Source: Bradyrhizobium sp. NAS96.2
Lineage (GTDB): Bacteria; Pseudomonadota; Alphaproteobacteria; Rhizobiales; Xanthobacteraceae
Direction: 5' to 3'
Assembly: GCF_001908235.1 (NCBI RefSeq)
Contig: NZ_LGHK01000087.1
Location: forward strand, 1 to 63,073
Length of the DNA stretch: 63,073 nucleotides
Made by a program: the position numbers and the translations under genes. Positions within the stretch are counted from its first letter, which is position 1. Each line of letters begins with the position of its first letter. The notes below the pieces were generated by a model. That model saw only the letters and a program-made list of their open reading frames with translations, did not search any database and was not told the origin of the DNA. Of this stretch, positions 1-7,814 are shown piece by piece.

Positions 1-57
1 TTGTTTTGACGCGTCCTCTTCACGCGAACCGGTGCCCACTTCGCTCGATAACGCTCA
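1..57 (-). repeat. Dispersed intergenic repeat, family G, copy 1
   Basis: Read on the minus strand this matches three other intergenic copies in the window (near 22024, 23027 and 46100). All share a core like GCGAAGTGGACACCGGTTCG followed by GCGTGAAG and an ACGCGTCAA end. It lies just after the stop of the 86-residue gene, so it marks the end of the quorum-sensing operon. The element is too short to code for anything. The role is unknown. Confidence 0.7.
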
Positions 58-63
58 GCGCGA

Positions 64-324
64 TCAATGCGAGGACTTGTCCCTGGTAAACTCCGCGCCA
101 ACGTAGTCGGACAGGCCGGTCAATTCCTCTGCCGAAATATCGTTGACGTTGAGCCTGAGCTGCATGATCGCGAGGTCGAGCAGATGTGCGGCAAAGCTTG
201 CGCCGGCCGCCGTCACGATGCTGCGCTGTTCGATCAAGACAGCGATGACGTCGCGCAGACTGCGCACTTGCACTTGATCCATGGCCCTTTGCCCGATGCT
301 GGCCGTCGTGATGTGTGTTGTCAT
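64..324 (-). CDS. 86-residue protein of unknown function, third gene of the luxI-P450 operon
   Basis: I do not recognise this family. The start codon overlaps the stop of the upstream P450 gene in an ATGA arrangement (321-324), with no clear Shine-Dalgarno of its own, so translation is probably coupled to the P450. The product is small and soluble-looking, with no signal peptide or membrane segment. The N-terminal half is rich in hydrophobic residues and Arg (a likely helix, residues 18-35). An acidic stretch (NDISAEELTGLSDYVGAEF, about 60-78) follows. There are no cysteines or recognisable catalytic motifs. Context is luxI-family synthase, P450, then this gene, so it could be a partner or accessory protein of the P450; that is inference only. 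The codon pattern and coupling argue that it is a real gene. Confidence 0.6.
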   Translation of the reverse strand: MTTHITTASIGQRAMDQVQVRSLRDVIAVLIEQRSIVTAAGASFAAHLLDLAIMQLRLNVNDISAEELTGLSDYVGAEFTRDKSSH

Positions 325-1685
325 TGGGAAACCGATTGCAGTGTGCTGATGGACGCCGCGCTGGCGGATGGGATGTACGGCAGCCGCGCGGCATCCTCGC
401 CAAGCTGCGGGACGCGCGAGCGGACCTCACGGACTTCGATGTCGATGGTCATGGGGGGTGGCACGAGCGTCACCGATGCCTTCGGCCACGGCGCCGGATT
501 CGGACTGACCCCGGTAAAGCGATAGGCCGCGGCGATCTCGAGCGCGAGCAATTGCAGCTCGAGCATCGCAACCCCCATCCCGGCGCAGGCGCGCGGACCG
601 GCGCCGAACGGGATGTAGGCGTCGGTGTTGTAGCGCCGCGTCATCAGGAAGCGGTCGGGATCCTCGAAATGCCTCGGATCGCGCTGCAATTGCCAGGGGC
701 AGAGCAACAGCGAGGTGCCGACCTTGAGGTCGCGCCCGCCGATCGTCACCGGCTGCATCACCTCGCGCGAAAACCACCAGGCGCTGGGATAGAGCCGGCA
801 GACCTCCTTGACCAGGGTCGCGCTGACGTCCGCACGCCTGACGGCATCGACGCGCAATTCGCCGTCGTCACCGATGCAATCGGCGGCCTCGTCCGCGATC
901 TCGTCCATCAGCGCGGGATCGGCCGCCATGTGATACAGCACCCAGGCGGCGGTCGATCCGGTGGTGTGATGGCCGGCCAGCAGCAGCGTGAGAATTTCGT
1001 CGTGCAGGTCGCGATCGCTGAGGCCGAGCGCTTCGAGATCGCGCAGCGCACTGGTCGAGCCGGCGCTGCTGCGCAGCCGCTGCACCACGGTCGACATCGC
1101 AAGCTTGGCGCAAATCCGGTTCTGCCGCCTGCGATACCAGGACACCGGTCCAAGCGGCAGCACGCGGAACATCTCGTCGGCCAGATCATCCTCGATGGTG
1201 CCGACCGCCTGCACCAGGGCCTCCTCGTCGCCGGACGAGATGACCTGGGCGCCGAACACGGCGATGCAGATCGTGCGCAGCGCCAGCGTCGCGGTGAAGC
1301 GATGCGGATCGAACGCACCGAGCCGCGCCAGCCTCGCACCGACCGCGCGAATCTCGGCGCACATCTGCGGCAGGTATTTTTCGACGCTGCCCTTGGCCAT
1401 GTGCTTGTGCAGCACCGCACGCCGCCGCTTGTGCTCGTCGCCATGCAGCATCAGCGAGCTCTGGCCGAGCACCGGCGAAAGCTTCTTGATCAGCCGGCCC
1501 TTGCCGACCTCGGTTTCCGGCGCCTTCAGGATCGGGCGGATCAGATCAGGATCATTCACCAGCAAGACCGGCGCGGGCCCGAGATGGAGCGGTACCAGCC
1601 CGAGCGGCGACGCGTTGCCGCGCTCAAGCAGGAATTTGAGCGGGTCGCTCCGAAACGCTCGAACGTCCGAGAACATGTGTGGCAT
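321..1685 (-). CDS. Cytochrome P450 cotranscribed with the AHL synthase
   Basis: Heme-thiolate monooxygenase, 454 residues from the chosen start. An oxygen-binding I-helix AGHHTTGS lies at about 237-244, the ExxR motif at E294-R297, a DPDRF variant of the PERF region at 342-346 and the heme loop FGAGPRACAG at 360-369 with the ligand Cys367. No membrane anchor is present, so it is a soluble bacterial class P450 needing separate ferredoxin and reductase, which are not in the window. The ATG at 1685 is preferred because GGAG sits 7 bases upstream; a longer frame opens at 1709. It overlaps the end of the luxI-family gene by about 60 bases in another frame and is coupled to the next gene by ATGA. 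The substrate is unknown. Its place suggests a quorum-controlled metabolite or modification of the acyl/aryl-homoserine lactone itself, which is inference. Confidence 0.9.
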   Translation of the reverse strand: MPHMFSDVRAFRSDPLKFLLERGNASPLGLVPLHLGPAPVLLVNDPDLIRPILKAPETEVGKGRLIKKLSPVLGQSSLMLHGDEHKRRRAVLHKHMAKGSVEKYLPQMCAEIRAVGARLARLGAFDPHRFTATLALRTICIAVFGAQVISSGDEEALVQAVGTIEDDLADEMFRVLPLGPVSWYRRRQNRICAKLAMSTVVQRLRSSAGSTSALRDLEALGLSDRDLHDEILTLLLAGHHTTGSTAAWVLYHMAADPALMDEIADEAADCIGDDGELRVDAVRRADVSATLVKEVCRLYPSAWWFSREVMQPVTIGGRDLKVGTSLLLCPWQLQRDPRHFEDPDRFLMTRRYNTDAYIPFGAGPRACAGMGVAMLELQLLALEIAAAYRFTGVSPNPAPWPKASVTLVPPPMTIDIEVREVRSRVPQLGEDAARLPYIPSASAASISTLQSVSQ

Positions 1686-2301
1686 CGTGGATCTCCAATT
1701 GCCGTCCAAGGTCGAGGAATTTGGTCAGGCCGGGATTGCCGGCGATATCGAGCGGAATCTCGCCGGCGAGCGCCGTCAGCGGGCGGCCGTAGCGGTCGTT
1801 GCCGATCACCTGCGGCGGACCGTAACGGTGGGTGCGGATGCCCATCCGCGCGAGGAAGCGCTCGTAGGTGAGGTCGGCCATCGCCACCAGCGCAGCCGCG
1901 CCGCGCAACTCGGCGAAGCGAAACATCAGCGCATAGTTGACGCGCGCGGCCGATGCGGTTGCCGCCCCCGGCAGCACGCCGAAGCGGCTGATTTCCCAGG
2001 CGTCACGGCGGCTCGGAAAGCGGCGCTGCGCCAGCTGCGGGAAGACCGACTTGGTGAGATAGGGATAGTCGGTGCGGATGGCGCGGAAGCCGCCGATCAG
2101 CTCCGAACCGAGAAACAGCAGGCAGTGTTCGGTATACCAGACGTCGAACTGGTCGCGCTCGACGTCGCCGGTCGTGGTCAGAAGCCAGCCGCAATGATCG
2201 ACGAACAGCCGCTTGCGCAGCCTCAGCATCGCCTGAACATGTGCCGGATAGCGCTCTTCGGTGGTGACGAGCGCGTGGTATTCCCCCCAAAGCTGCGACA
2301 T
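1624..2301 (-). CDS. LuxI-family acyl/aryl-homoserine lactone synthase
   Basis: Autoinducer synthase that joins S-adenosylmethionine to an acyl or aryl donor to make an N-acyl-homoserine lactone. Family landmarks are visible: R29, F33 and W39 in the N-terminal block, the acidic set E48/D50/D53, R73 in GGFRAIRT and the WEISRF block with E103 and R106. The length of 225 residues is usual. A strong GGAGG lies shortly before the ATG. It is divergent from a luxR-family gene (81-bp gap holding a perfect palindrome) and is the first gene of an operon with a P450 and an 86-residue protein. In bradyrhizobia and Rhodopseudomonas related synthases (BjaI, BraI, RpaI) make isovaleryl-, cinnamoyl- or p-coumaroyl-homoserine lactone. 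I cannot tell which donor is used here. Confidence 0.92.
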   Translation of the reverse strand: MSQLWGEYHALVTTEERYPAHVQAMLRLRKRLFVDHCGWLLTTTGDVERDQFDVWYTEHCLLFLGSELIGGFRAIRTDYPYLTKSVFPQLAQRRFPSRRDAWEISRFGVLPGAATASAARVNYALMFRFAELRGAAALVAMADLTYERFLARMGIRTHRYGPPQVIGNDRYGRPLTALAGEIPLDIAGNPGLTKFLDLGRQLEIHDATHVLGRSSVSERPAQIPA

Positions 2302-2355
2302 TCCCTCCGCCTCCAGATGTCGCCGGCATCTGGGACAAAAAGGCTTAATTGTGGT

Positions 2356-2374
2356 ACCCCCGGAAACCGGGGGT
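2356..2374. promoter_or_regulatory. 19-bp perfect palindrome between luxI and luxR genes: candidate lux box
   Basis: ACCCCCGGAAACCGGGGGT is two 8-base arms around AAA. Its centre is 64 bases before the luxI-family start, which fits a LuxR site just upstream of a promoter with a leader of about 20 bases. On the other side it ends 8 bases before the luxR ATG, and its GGGGG is the only purine-rich stretch able to act as ribosome-binding site. LuxR binding here could therefore activate luxI and block luxR. An alternative reading is a hairpin followed by TTTT in the luxR leader, i.e. a terminator or attenuator. Confidence 0.65.
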
Positions 2375-2382
2375 TTTAGTCA

Positions 2383-3156
2383 ATGATCCTGGAAGAAGCG
2401 ATTTCGAGTATCGAGGCGTCGGGCACGATCGACGAGCTTCGACTTTCGCTGCACCGGGTCGTCCAGAACTACGGCTTCTCCGGCTTCGCCTTCATCGATG
2501 CGGGCCGGCCCGAGCTCGACCTGCCGTACCATACCGGCACCTATCCGCCGGCCTGGGAGCGCGCCTATATCCAGAACGACTTCGTTCATTGCGATCCGGC
2601 ATTGACGCGGGTGCGACGAACCAACACGCCGTTTCACTGGGGCGAGTTGAAGTTGCCGGAGCGGCAAGGGCGCAAGCGCCCGCCGGAGCTGAAGATGATG
2701 GAGGCCGCGCGGGACCACGGATTCCGCCAGGGCTTCGTCGTGCCCTTCCACTATCGCGACCGGCTCGGCGCCGTGCATTCGAGTTCGACGGTGTTCTTCT
2801 GGGAGGACGAGCCGCGCGACTTCGACAAGCTGTTCGTCTGCCATCGGCACGAACTGCATCTCTTGATGATCTACTGGGTGCAGCGGGCGATGGACATCGT
2901 CAACCGCGACCAGCGCAACGCGCCGACCATCCTGAAGCCCGCCGACGCCGCCGAAACCATCAAGCTCACGGGACGGGAGAAGGAAGTGATCGCGTGGGCG
3001 GCGCGCGGCAAGACCGTCGCCGACACCGCGCAGATCCTCGGTATTTCTCCGGAGACGGTGGAAGGCTTCATCAAGCAGGCGCTGCGCAAGCTCGAAGCAT
3101 CCAACAAGACGCACGGGGTGGCGAAGAGCATCGCGCTCGGGATCATCGACTTGTGA
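2383..3156 (+). CDS. LuxR-family quorum-sensing transcriptional regulator
   Basis: 257 residues: an N-terminal autoinducer-binding domain (about 15-165) and a C-terminal LuxR-type helix-turn-helix (about 193-255, from LTGREKEVIAWAARGKT through ETVEGFIKQALRKLEASNK). Ligand-pocket residues typical of the family are present: W58, Y62, D71-P72 and W86. It should bind the lactone made by the divergent LuxI-family synthase and control the operon luxI-P450-86aa. The ATG follows a 19-bp palindrome by 8 bases, suggesting self-control. Linkage to the synthase and the full two-domain length make it a cognate receptor rather than an orphan (solo) LuxR. The exact ligand cannot be read from the sequence. 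Confidence 0.92.
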   Translation: MILEEAISSIEASGTIDELRLSLHRVVQNYGFSGFAFIDAGRPELDLPYHTGTYPPAWERAYIQNDFVHCDPALTRVRRTNTPFHWGELKLPERQGRKRPPELKMMEAARDHGFRQGFVVPFHYRDRLGAVHSSSTVFFWEDEPRDFDKLFVCHRHELHLLMIYWVQRAMDIVNRDQRNAPTILKPADAAETIKLTGREKEVIAWAARGKTVADTAQILGISPETVEGFIKQALRKLEASNKTHGVAKSIALGIIDL

Positions 3157-3519
3157 GCCGTGCCGCGTAGCGATCGCGGCGCGCTCGGGGCTGCTGCGAT
3201 CCGCACGGCACCGCCCCGTTCGGCGGTAGCGCCGTGATATGTGGCGAGGTCACACATCCGGGTTGGATTCATCGCAGCCGTCGCCCACAGATTGCATTCG
3301 CGCACGGTCTTGATAAGAAGATCAGGGCCGGATGGCGCCAGTGCGGGCATCTCGGACCACGGGTGCGCATCGCAGAGCCTGCCCGGCGCGGCGGAATCCG
3401 TGGGTCGATCCGGCTGATCCGTAAAAGTCCCGTCGCGACGAACCACAGTTCCATTTGCTACCAATCATTGTCGCGGACATGCTGTTGACGGACGTAGCTG
3501 GAGATCGCCGAAGCGCACC
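3157..3519. other. 363-bp intergenic stretch, no gene seen
   Basis: Between the luxR-family gene and the HTH gene. Open frames here on both strands are short or extend out of the luxR gene antisense, have no ribosome-binding site and look like GC-driven shadows. No clear hairpin terminator or repeat was recognised. Confidence 0.5.
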
Positions 3520-3906
3520 ATGAGCACATCGCAGGACGACCAGATCGATCAACTGGTGCAGGCGCGCTGGCGCGCAATCGGACTGTCTCAGGCCGATCTC
3601 GCCGAGATCCTGTGCTCGGGCGCCTCCTTACAAAAGAACAGCGTGGACGGCACGGTGAAAGTCGATACCGGCCGCCTGGCGACCGTCGCCGAGATGCTCG
3701 GGATCGCCGCCGACATGCTCAATCGCCGGCCCGCCACGACAGCGCCGACACAGACCGGCCAGGCGGCAGAATCGCTGCAATCCCTGCTCGAACTGCGCAT
3801 GCTGCGGGTCTTCCGCGACGTGCAGGACCCCGACACCAAGCGGATCCTGATCGAGCTCGCCGAGCAGATCGTCAAGCGCCAGACCACGCCGCCGGAGAGC
3901 GGCTAG
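3520..3906 (+). CDS. Small helix-turn-helix (XRE-like) DNA-binding protein
   Basis: 128 residues. The first 70 residues fit an XRE/Cro-type helix-turn-helix: ARWRAIGLSQADLAEIL is the first pair of helices, and VDTGRLATVAEMLGIAADML the last. The insertion between them (residues about 29-50) is longer than in classic Cro folds. The C-terminal half (about 85-120) is a predicted amphipathic helix region (LLELRMLRVFRDVQ, then ILIELAEQIVKRQ), perhaps for dimerisation. This arrangement is common in rhizobial single-domain regulators of unknown target. It is transcribed alone; neighbours give no hint of its regulon. Confidence 0.65.
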   Translation: MSTSQDDQIDQLVQARWRAIGLSQADLAEILCSGASLQKNSVDGTVKVDTGRLATVAEMLGIAADMLNRRPATTAPTQTGQAAESLQSLLELRMLRVFRDVQDPDTKRILIELAEQIVKRQTTPPESG

Positions 3907-4087
3907 ACACGACCCGAAAGGTGCGGAGGGGTGTTCCGGAAGGGGGATTTCGCGCATGGTCGCGATGCGTCCATCCCCATTGATGGAATGGCGGAATCCG
4001 TGTCTGTGACAGGGGCCGGGGAAATCCATACCGGCCCGGCGACAGCAGCTGGGCGGGCCGCGGCGTCGTGAACCCGGGCCTCATCGC

Positions 4088-5017
4088 ATGTCTGTCTCCG
4101 ATTCCACCGCAACGCCCGCGTCCGGCTCCCGGATCGCCAACCAGCCATATCTGCTGCTGTGCATCACCGCGATGTGCTGGGCCGGCAATGCGATCGTCGG
4201 CCGGCTCGCCGCCGGCCACATTCCGCCGGTGACGCTGTCGTTCCTGCGCTGGTTCGTGGCGTTCCTGATCATCCTGCCGTTCGCCTGGAAGCACCTCGCC
4301 CGCGACTGGCCTGTGATCCGCAGGAATCTCGGCATCATGGTGCTGCTGTCGATGACCGGCATCAGCGCCTTCAACACGCTGCAATACTGGGCGCTCGAGC
4401 ACACCCAGGCGCTCAACACGCTGCTGCTGCAATCCTCCGTGCCGCTGATGGTCGCGCTGTGGTCGCTGATCCTGCTCGGCGCGCGGCTGACGCTGGCGCA
4501 GCTGTGCGGCGTGTCGCTGTCGCTCGCCGGCGTGCTGGTGATCCTCCTGCATGGCGACCTCACGACACTGTCGAAGATCGACTTCAACAAGGGCGACCTG
4601 ATCTTCATCGTCGCACTGGTGATCTTCGCGCTGTATTCGGTGCTGACGCTGAAGCGGCCCAAGATCCACGGGCTGTCGGTCGCGGCCTTCACCTTCGGCT
4701 GCGGCGCGCTGTTGCTGGTCCCGTTCTTCATCTGGGAACTCGGCGCGCGTCCGGTGATGCAGCTCACGGCCAACAACCTGCTGTCGCTGTTCTATGTCGC
4801 GGTGTTCCCCTCGACGCTGGCGTATCTGTGCTTCAACCGCGGTGTGCAGCTGATCGGCGCCAACCGCGCCGCGCCGTTCTTCCACATGGTTCCGGTGTTC
4901 GGCACCATCATGTCGATCGTGTTCATCGGCGAGCATCCGCAGGCCTTCCATTTCATCGGCTTTGCCCTGGTGCTGGCCGGCGTCTTCGCGGCTTCGCGGA
5001 AGCAGTCGGCGGCCTGA
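4088..5017 (+). CDS. EamA/DMT-superfamily transporter, paralogue 1
   Basis: 309 residues with about ten membrane-spanning segments arranged as two EamA repeats, the layout of drug/metabolite exporters such as RhaT/YdcZ relatives. The signature N-terminal WAGNAIVGRLAAGHIPP and the second-repeat LCFNRGVQLIGANRAAPFFH are clear. It is very similar along its length to the gene at 10271-11230, so the two are duplicates about 6 kb apart. The substrate is unknown. It is followed after a short gap by a MlaD-type gene and an FMN oxidase on the same strand, but spacing is too wide to be sure of an operon. Confidence 0.88.
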   Translation: MSVSDSTATPASGSRIANQPYLLLCITAMCWAGNAIVGRLAAGHIPPVTLSFLRWFVAFLIILPFAWKHLARDWPVIRRNLGIMVLLSMTGISAFNTLQYWALEHTQALNTLLLQSSVPLMVALWSLILLGARLTLAQLCGVSLSLAGVLVILLHGDLTTLSKIDFNKGDLIFIVALVIFALYSVLTLKRPKIHGLSVAAFTFGCGALLLVPFFIWELGARPVMQLTANNLLSLFYVAVFPSTLAYLCFNRGVQLIGANRAAPFFHMVPVFGTIMSIVFIGEHPQAFHFIGFALVLAGVFAASRKQSAA

Positions 5018-5098
5018 TCCCGCGGCCCGAGGCGCGGTGACTATCGGCGGCAAATCCGCTATCTGTTGCAATCTGCTTCGCGGACAGGTCCCAAACGC

Positions 5099-5908
5099 AT
5101 GGCGCGCGCCAGCAATCTCGTGATCGGCACCCTGACGCTGGCCCTGATCGCCGGCTCGCTCGGCGGCTGGCTGGGCTATCAGCGCTATGCCGGCATCAAG
5201 CGGATGGTGCCGTTCCGCGTCGTGTTCGAGGGCTCGGCGTCGGGCCTGCGCCGCGGCGCCAGTGTCAATTTCGCAGGCGTGCGGATCGGCGAAGTGGTCT
5301 CGATCCGGCTCGACCGGCACCGCGTGGTGGCGATGACGCGGATCGAGGGCAACGCCCCGATCAAGAAGGACACCCAAGCCGGCCTCGAATTCCAGGGCCT
5401 GACCGGGATCGCCTCGATCTCCTTCACCGGCGGCACCGACGATGCGTCGCCGCCTGCGGTCGGCGCCGACGGCATTCCCGAGCTGACGGCCGACGCCGAA
5501 GGCACGATGGGCATCCAGGAGAAGCTGCGCGTCGCGCTGCGCAATGTCGACCGCGTCATCACCGAGAACGAGGCCGACATCAAGGACTCGCTGCTCGGGC
5601 TCGAGAACTTCACCAACTCGCTGTCCGGCAATGGCGAGCTGATCGCGGGCTTCATCGACGCCGCCGACGACGGCATCAGCACGGTCGACGCCAAGCTCGC
5701 CTCGGCCGACAAGTTCCTGAAGAGTTTCGGCAGCGACAAATATGGCGGCGAGCTGCTGCCGACCGTGATCTCGCTGCGCGAGCTGATCCAGAGTTTCGAC
5801 AAGAAATCCGGCGTCATGATCACCGAGACGCGCAAGACGCTCGGCGACGTCAGCCAGTCCGTCAACGCGTTCAACGAGAAAATTGCCGGGCGCGGCGGCA
5901 GGCGCTAA
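5099..5908 (+). CDS. MlaD/MCE-domain periplasmic lipid-binding protein (orphan)
   Basis: 269 residues. One N-terminal membrane anchor (about 7-28) is followed by an MCE/MlaD domain (about 38-115) with the typical FRVVFEGSASGLRRGASVNFAGVRIGEV start and a later GLTGIASISFTGG segment. A helical C-terminal part (about 145-260) follows, as in MlaD-type substrate-binding proteins of phospholipid importers. The family normally sits beside a permease (MlaE) and ATPase (MlaF); neither is present nearby. The ATG at 5099 was chosen over a TTG at 5066 because it places the membrane anchor at the N-terminus. It may serve an Mla system encoded elsewhere or act alone. Confidence 0.85.
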   Translation: MARASNLVIGTLTLALIAGSLGGWLGYQRYAGIKRMVPFRVVFEGSASGLRRGASVNFAGVRIGEVVSIRLDRHRVVAMTRIEGNAPIKKDTQAGLEFQGLTGIASISFTGGTDDASPPAVGADGIPELTADAEGTMGIQEKLRVALRNVDRVITENEADIKDSLLGLENFTNSLSGNGELIAGFIDAADDGISTVDAKLASADKFLKSFGSDKYGGELLPTVISLRELIQSFDKKSGVMITETRKTLGDVSQSVNAFNEKIAGRGGRR

Positions 5909-5952
5909 CGTCAGGCTCCAACCAAGAACCAAGAACAACGGAAACGCCCAAC

Positions 5953-7170
5953 GTGCACGACCGGACCGCAGCGCCCTCCCCGCCTCCCGCAACCGTCAAC
6001 CGCGCGACGAGCGCCGTGCCCCGGCATTTGCGGCGCTATCTCACACTCGACGATTTCGAGCCGCGGGCGCGGCAGCTGTTGCCGAAATTCCTCTACGGCT
6101 ACATCTCCGGCGGCGCCGAGACCGACGCGGCACGCACCGACAATCGCCGGGCCTTCGACGAATACGGTTTCGTGCCGCGGGTGTTGAAGGACGTCTCCGG
6201 CCGCGACCAGACCACGACGCTGTTCGGCAAGACCTACGCCTCGCCGTTCGGGATTCCGCCGATGGGCTCGTCCGCGCTGTGCGCCTATCGGGGCGACATC
6301 GTGCTGGCGCGCGCCGCGGCCGCCGGCAACGTCCCGATGATCCTGTCGGCCTCCTCGCTGATTACGCTGGAGGACGTCCGCGCAGCCAATCAGCAGGCCT
6401 GGTACCAGGCCTATCTCGCCGGTCTCCCCGAGCGCATCGAGCCGCTGGTCGATCGCGTCGCGGCGGCCGGCTACGACACCTTCGTCGTCACCGCCGACGT
6501 GCCGGTGCCGCCCAACCGCGAGAACAACATCCGCAACGGCTTCCAGGTGCCGCTCGAGATCACGCCGCGGGTGTTCCGGGACATCATCACCCATCCGGAC
6601 TGGCTGCTGAACACCTGGGCGCGCACCGTGTTCAACCACGGCATGCCGCGTTTCGAGAACATGGACGCCAAGCCGGGCCCGCCGGTGCTGTCGAAGAATT
6701 TGATGCGCAACATTGGCAGCCGCGACCAACTGGCCTGGAAGCATGTCGAGCTGATCCGCAAGCGCTGGCCCGGCAAGCTCGTGGTCAAGGGGCTGATCGC
6801 GCCGGAAGATGCGCGGCTGGCGCGCGAGCATGGCTGCGACGGCGTGATGGTGTCCAACCATGGCGGCCGCCAGCTCGACTACACCGTCTCCGCGCTGCGC
6901 ACGCTGCCGGAGATCGCCGCGCAGAAGGGCAGCATGACGGTGATGATGGACGGCGGCATCCGCCGCGGCACCGACGTGATCAAGGCGCTGGCGCTCGGCG
7001 CGGACTTCGTCTGGATCGGCCGTCCGTTCCTCTATGGCGCTGTGGTCGCGGGCGAAGCCGGCGTGTCGCGCGCGATCTCGCTGTTGCACGCCGAGATCGA
7101 CCGCGACCTCGCGCTGCTCGGCATCCGCAGCCTGAAGGAGATCACCCCCGACCTGGTGCGGAAGTTCTAG
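5953..7170 (+). CDS. FMN-dependent alpha-hydroxy-acid oxidase/dehydrogenase, paralogue 1
   Basis: 405 residues of the lactate dehydrogenase (LldD)/glycolate oxidase family, which oxidises L-2-hydroxy acids with FMN. The catalytic SNHGGRQLD loop (H303, R306), the FMN-phosphate region MMDGGIRRGTDV and the lysine in VVKGL (K279) are visible. The start is a GTG. A second family member lies at 36696-37832. Residues 1-25 are an extra proline/alanine-rich extension. The gene starts 44 bases after the MlaD-type gene. The substrate could be lactate, mandelate or another 2-hydroxy acid. Confidence 0.9.
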   Translation: MHDRTAAPSPPPATVNRATSAVPRHLRRYLTLDDFEPRARQLLPKFLYGYISGGAETDAARTDNRRAFDEYGFVPRVLKDVSGRDQTTTLFGKTYASPFGIPPMGSSALCAYRGDIVLARAAAAGNVPMILSASSLITLEDVRAANQQAWYQAYLAGLPERIEPLVDRVAAAGYDTFVVTADVPVPPNRENNIRNGFQVPLEITPRVFRDIITHPDWLLNTWARTVFNHGMPRFENMDAKPGPPVLSKNLMRNIGSRDQLAWKHVELIRKRWPGKLVVKGLIAPEDARLAREHGCDGVMVSNHGGRQLDYTVSALRTLPEIAAQKGSMTVMMDGGIRRGTDVIKALALGADFVWIGRPFLYGAVVAGEAGVSRAISLLHAEIDRDLALLGIRSLKEITPDLVRKF

Positions 7171-7197
7171 AGATGTTGCATCCGCAACGGGACTAGG

Positions 7198-7324
7198 CCC
7201 CTCTCCCGCTTGCAGGGAGGGTTGGGGTGGGGGTGTCTCCGCTTGCGAGAGAGTCGTTGGGTGGCGAGAGCCCCCACCCGCTGCGCCCTTCGGGCACAGC
7301 GACCTCCCCCGCAAGCGGGAGAGG
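7198..7324. repeat. Intergenic palindromic repeat, family F
   Basis: Two arms built from CTCTCCCGCTTGCAGGGAGG and its inverted partner CCTCCCCCGCAAGCGGGAG surround GGGTGG-rich sequence. One arm recurs at 62962-63001. It lies between convergent genes and can fold into a long hairpin, so it may end transcription of both. Confidence 0.65.
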
Positions 7325-7334
7325 TAAGAAAAAG

Positions 7335-7739
7335 TCACGCGTAGCGCGCCGCACCCATGCAAAGCGCGGTGATCGCGAGCAGCCCGGCCGCGATGCGCTG
7401 GGCGACGGCGAGCCGCGAACGGGCGGCCGACGGTTCGGCCGCGCCATTGCGGAGCTGCCTGACAGCGCCGCCGCCGACGATGATCTGCACGGCGATCGCG
7501 GCCAATGCGGCGATCGCGCCACCGGCCAGGATCTGCTCCGACAGCGCAAACGAGCCTTCATGGACCAGGCGCCACAGCGTGGCGCCGGTCACGATCGCAA
7601 CCGTCGCCGCGCCGATTTGCGGGCCCAGCAGCCTTTCGCCGCCGAGGCCGCCGGTCCGTGCCAAAGTGAAGCTGGAGCCGGCCCAAAACACCGATGACAG
7701 GACGTGAAGCGACAAGGCTATGATGAGGACGGTCTGCAT
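7335..7739 (-). CDS. Small integral membrane protein, divergent from TetR gene
   Basis: 134 residues with four predicted membrane segments (about 1-20, 40-60, 72-92 and 110-130). The opening LHVLSSVFWAG resembles small CopD-like or DUF membrane proteins of rhizobia, but I do not recognise a named family. A GGAG sits 7 bases before the ATG at 7739. A longer frame opens at 7760 with a poorer site. It is transcribed away from a TetR-family gene, with a perfect 15-bp palindrome in the 75-bp gap, so that regulator probably controls it. Its function is unknown. Confidence 0.75.
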   Translation of the reverse strand: MQTVLIIALSLHVLSSVFWAGSSFTLARTGGLGGERLLGPQIGAATVAIVTGATLWRLVHEGSFALSEQILAGGAIAALAAIAVQIIVGGGAVRQLRNGAAEPSAARSRLAVAQRIAAGLLAITALCMGAARYA

Positions 7740-7771
7740 GACGTTGCTCCAAATGGGCATTGGAAATTAGA

Positions 7772-7786
7772 TATACATAATGTATA
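7772..7786. promoter_or_regulatory. 15-bp palindrome, candidate TetR operator
   Basis: TATACATAATGTATA is symmetrical around a central base and lies in the gap between the small membrane protein gene and the TetR-family gene. The AT-rich site stands out from GC-rich surroundings and could overlap both promoters, so the TetR protein probably represses itself and the membrane protein. Confidence 0.65.
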
Positions 7787-7814
7787 GTCAATCTGACGAA
7801 AGCAAGGCAAACCG

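Noticed and set aside
315..1871. Long plus-strand frame opposite the P450 and luxI-family genes
   Set aside because: Arg/His/Gln-rich product, antisense to strongly motif-supported genes; a GC-codon shadow.
988..2379. Long plus-strand frame opposite P450 and luxI
   Set aside because: Serine/Arg-rich low-complexity product with no domain and no ribosome-binding site.
3872..5992. 706-codon minus-strand frame
   Set aside because: Antisense to the EamA and MlaD genes, which have clear membrane and domain patterns; composition is a shadow.
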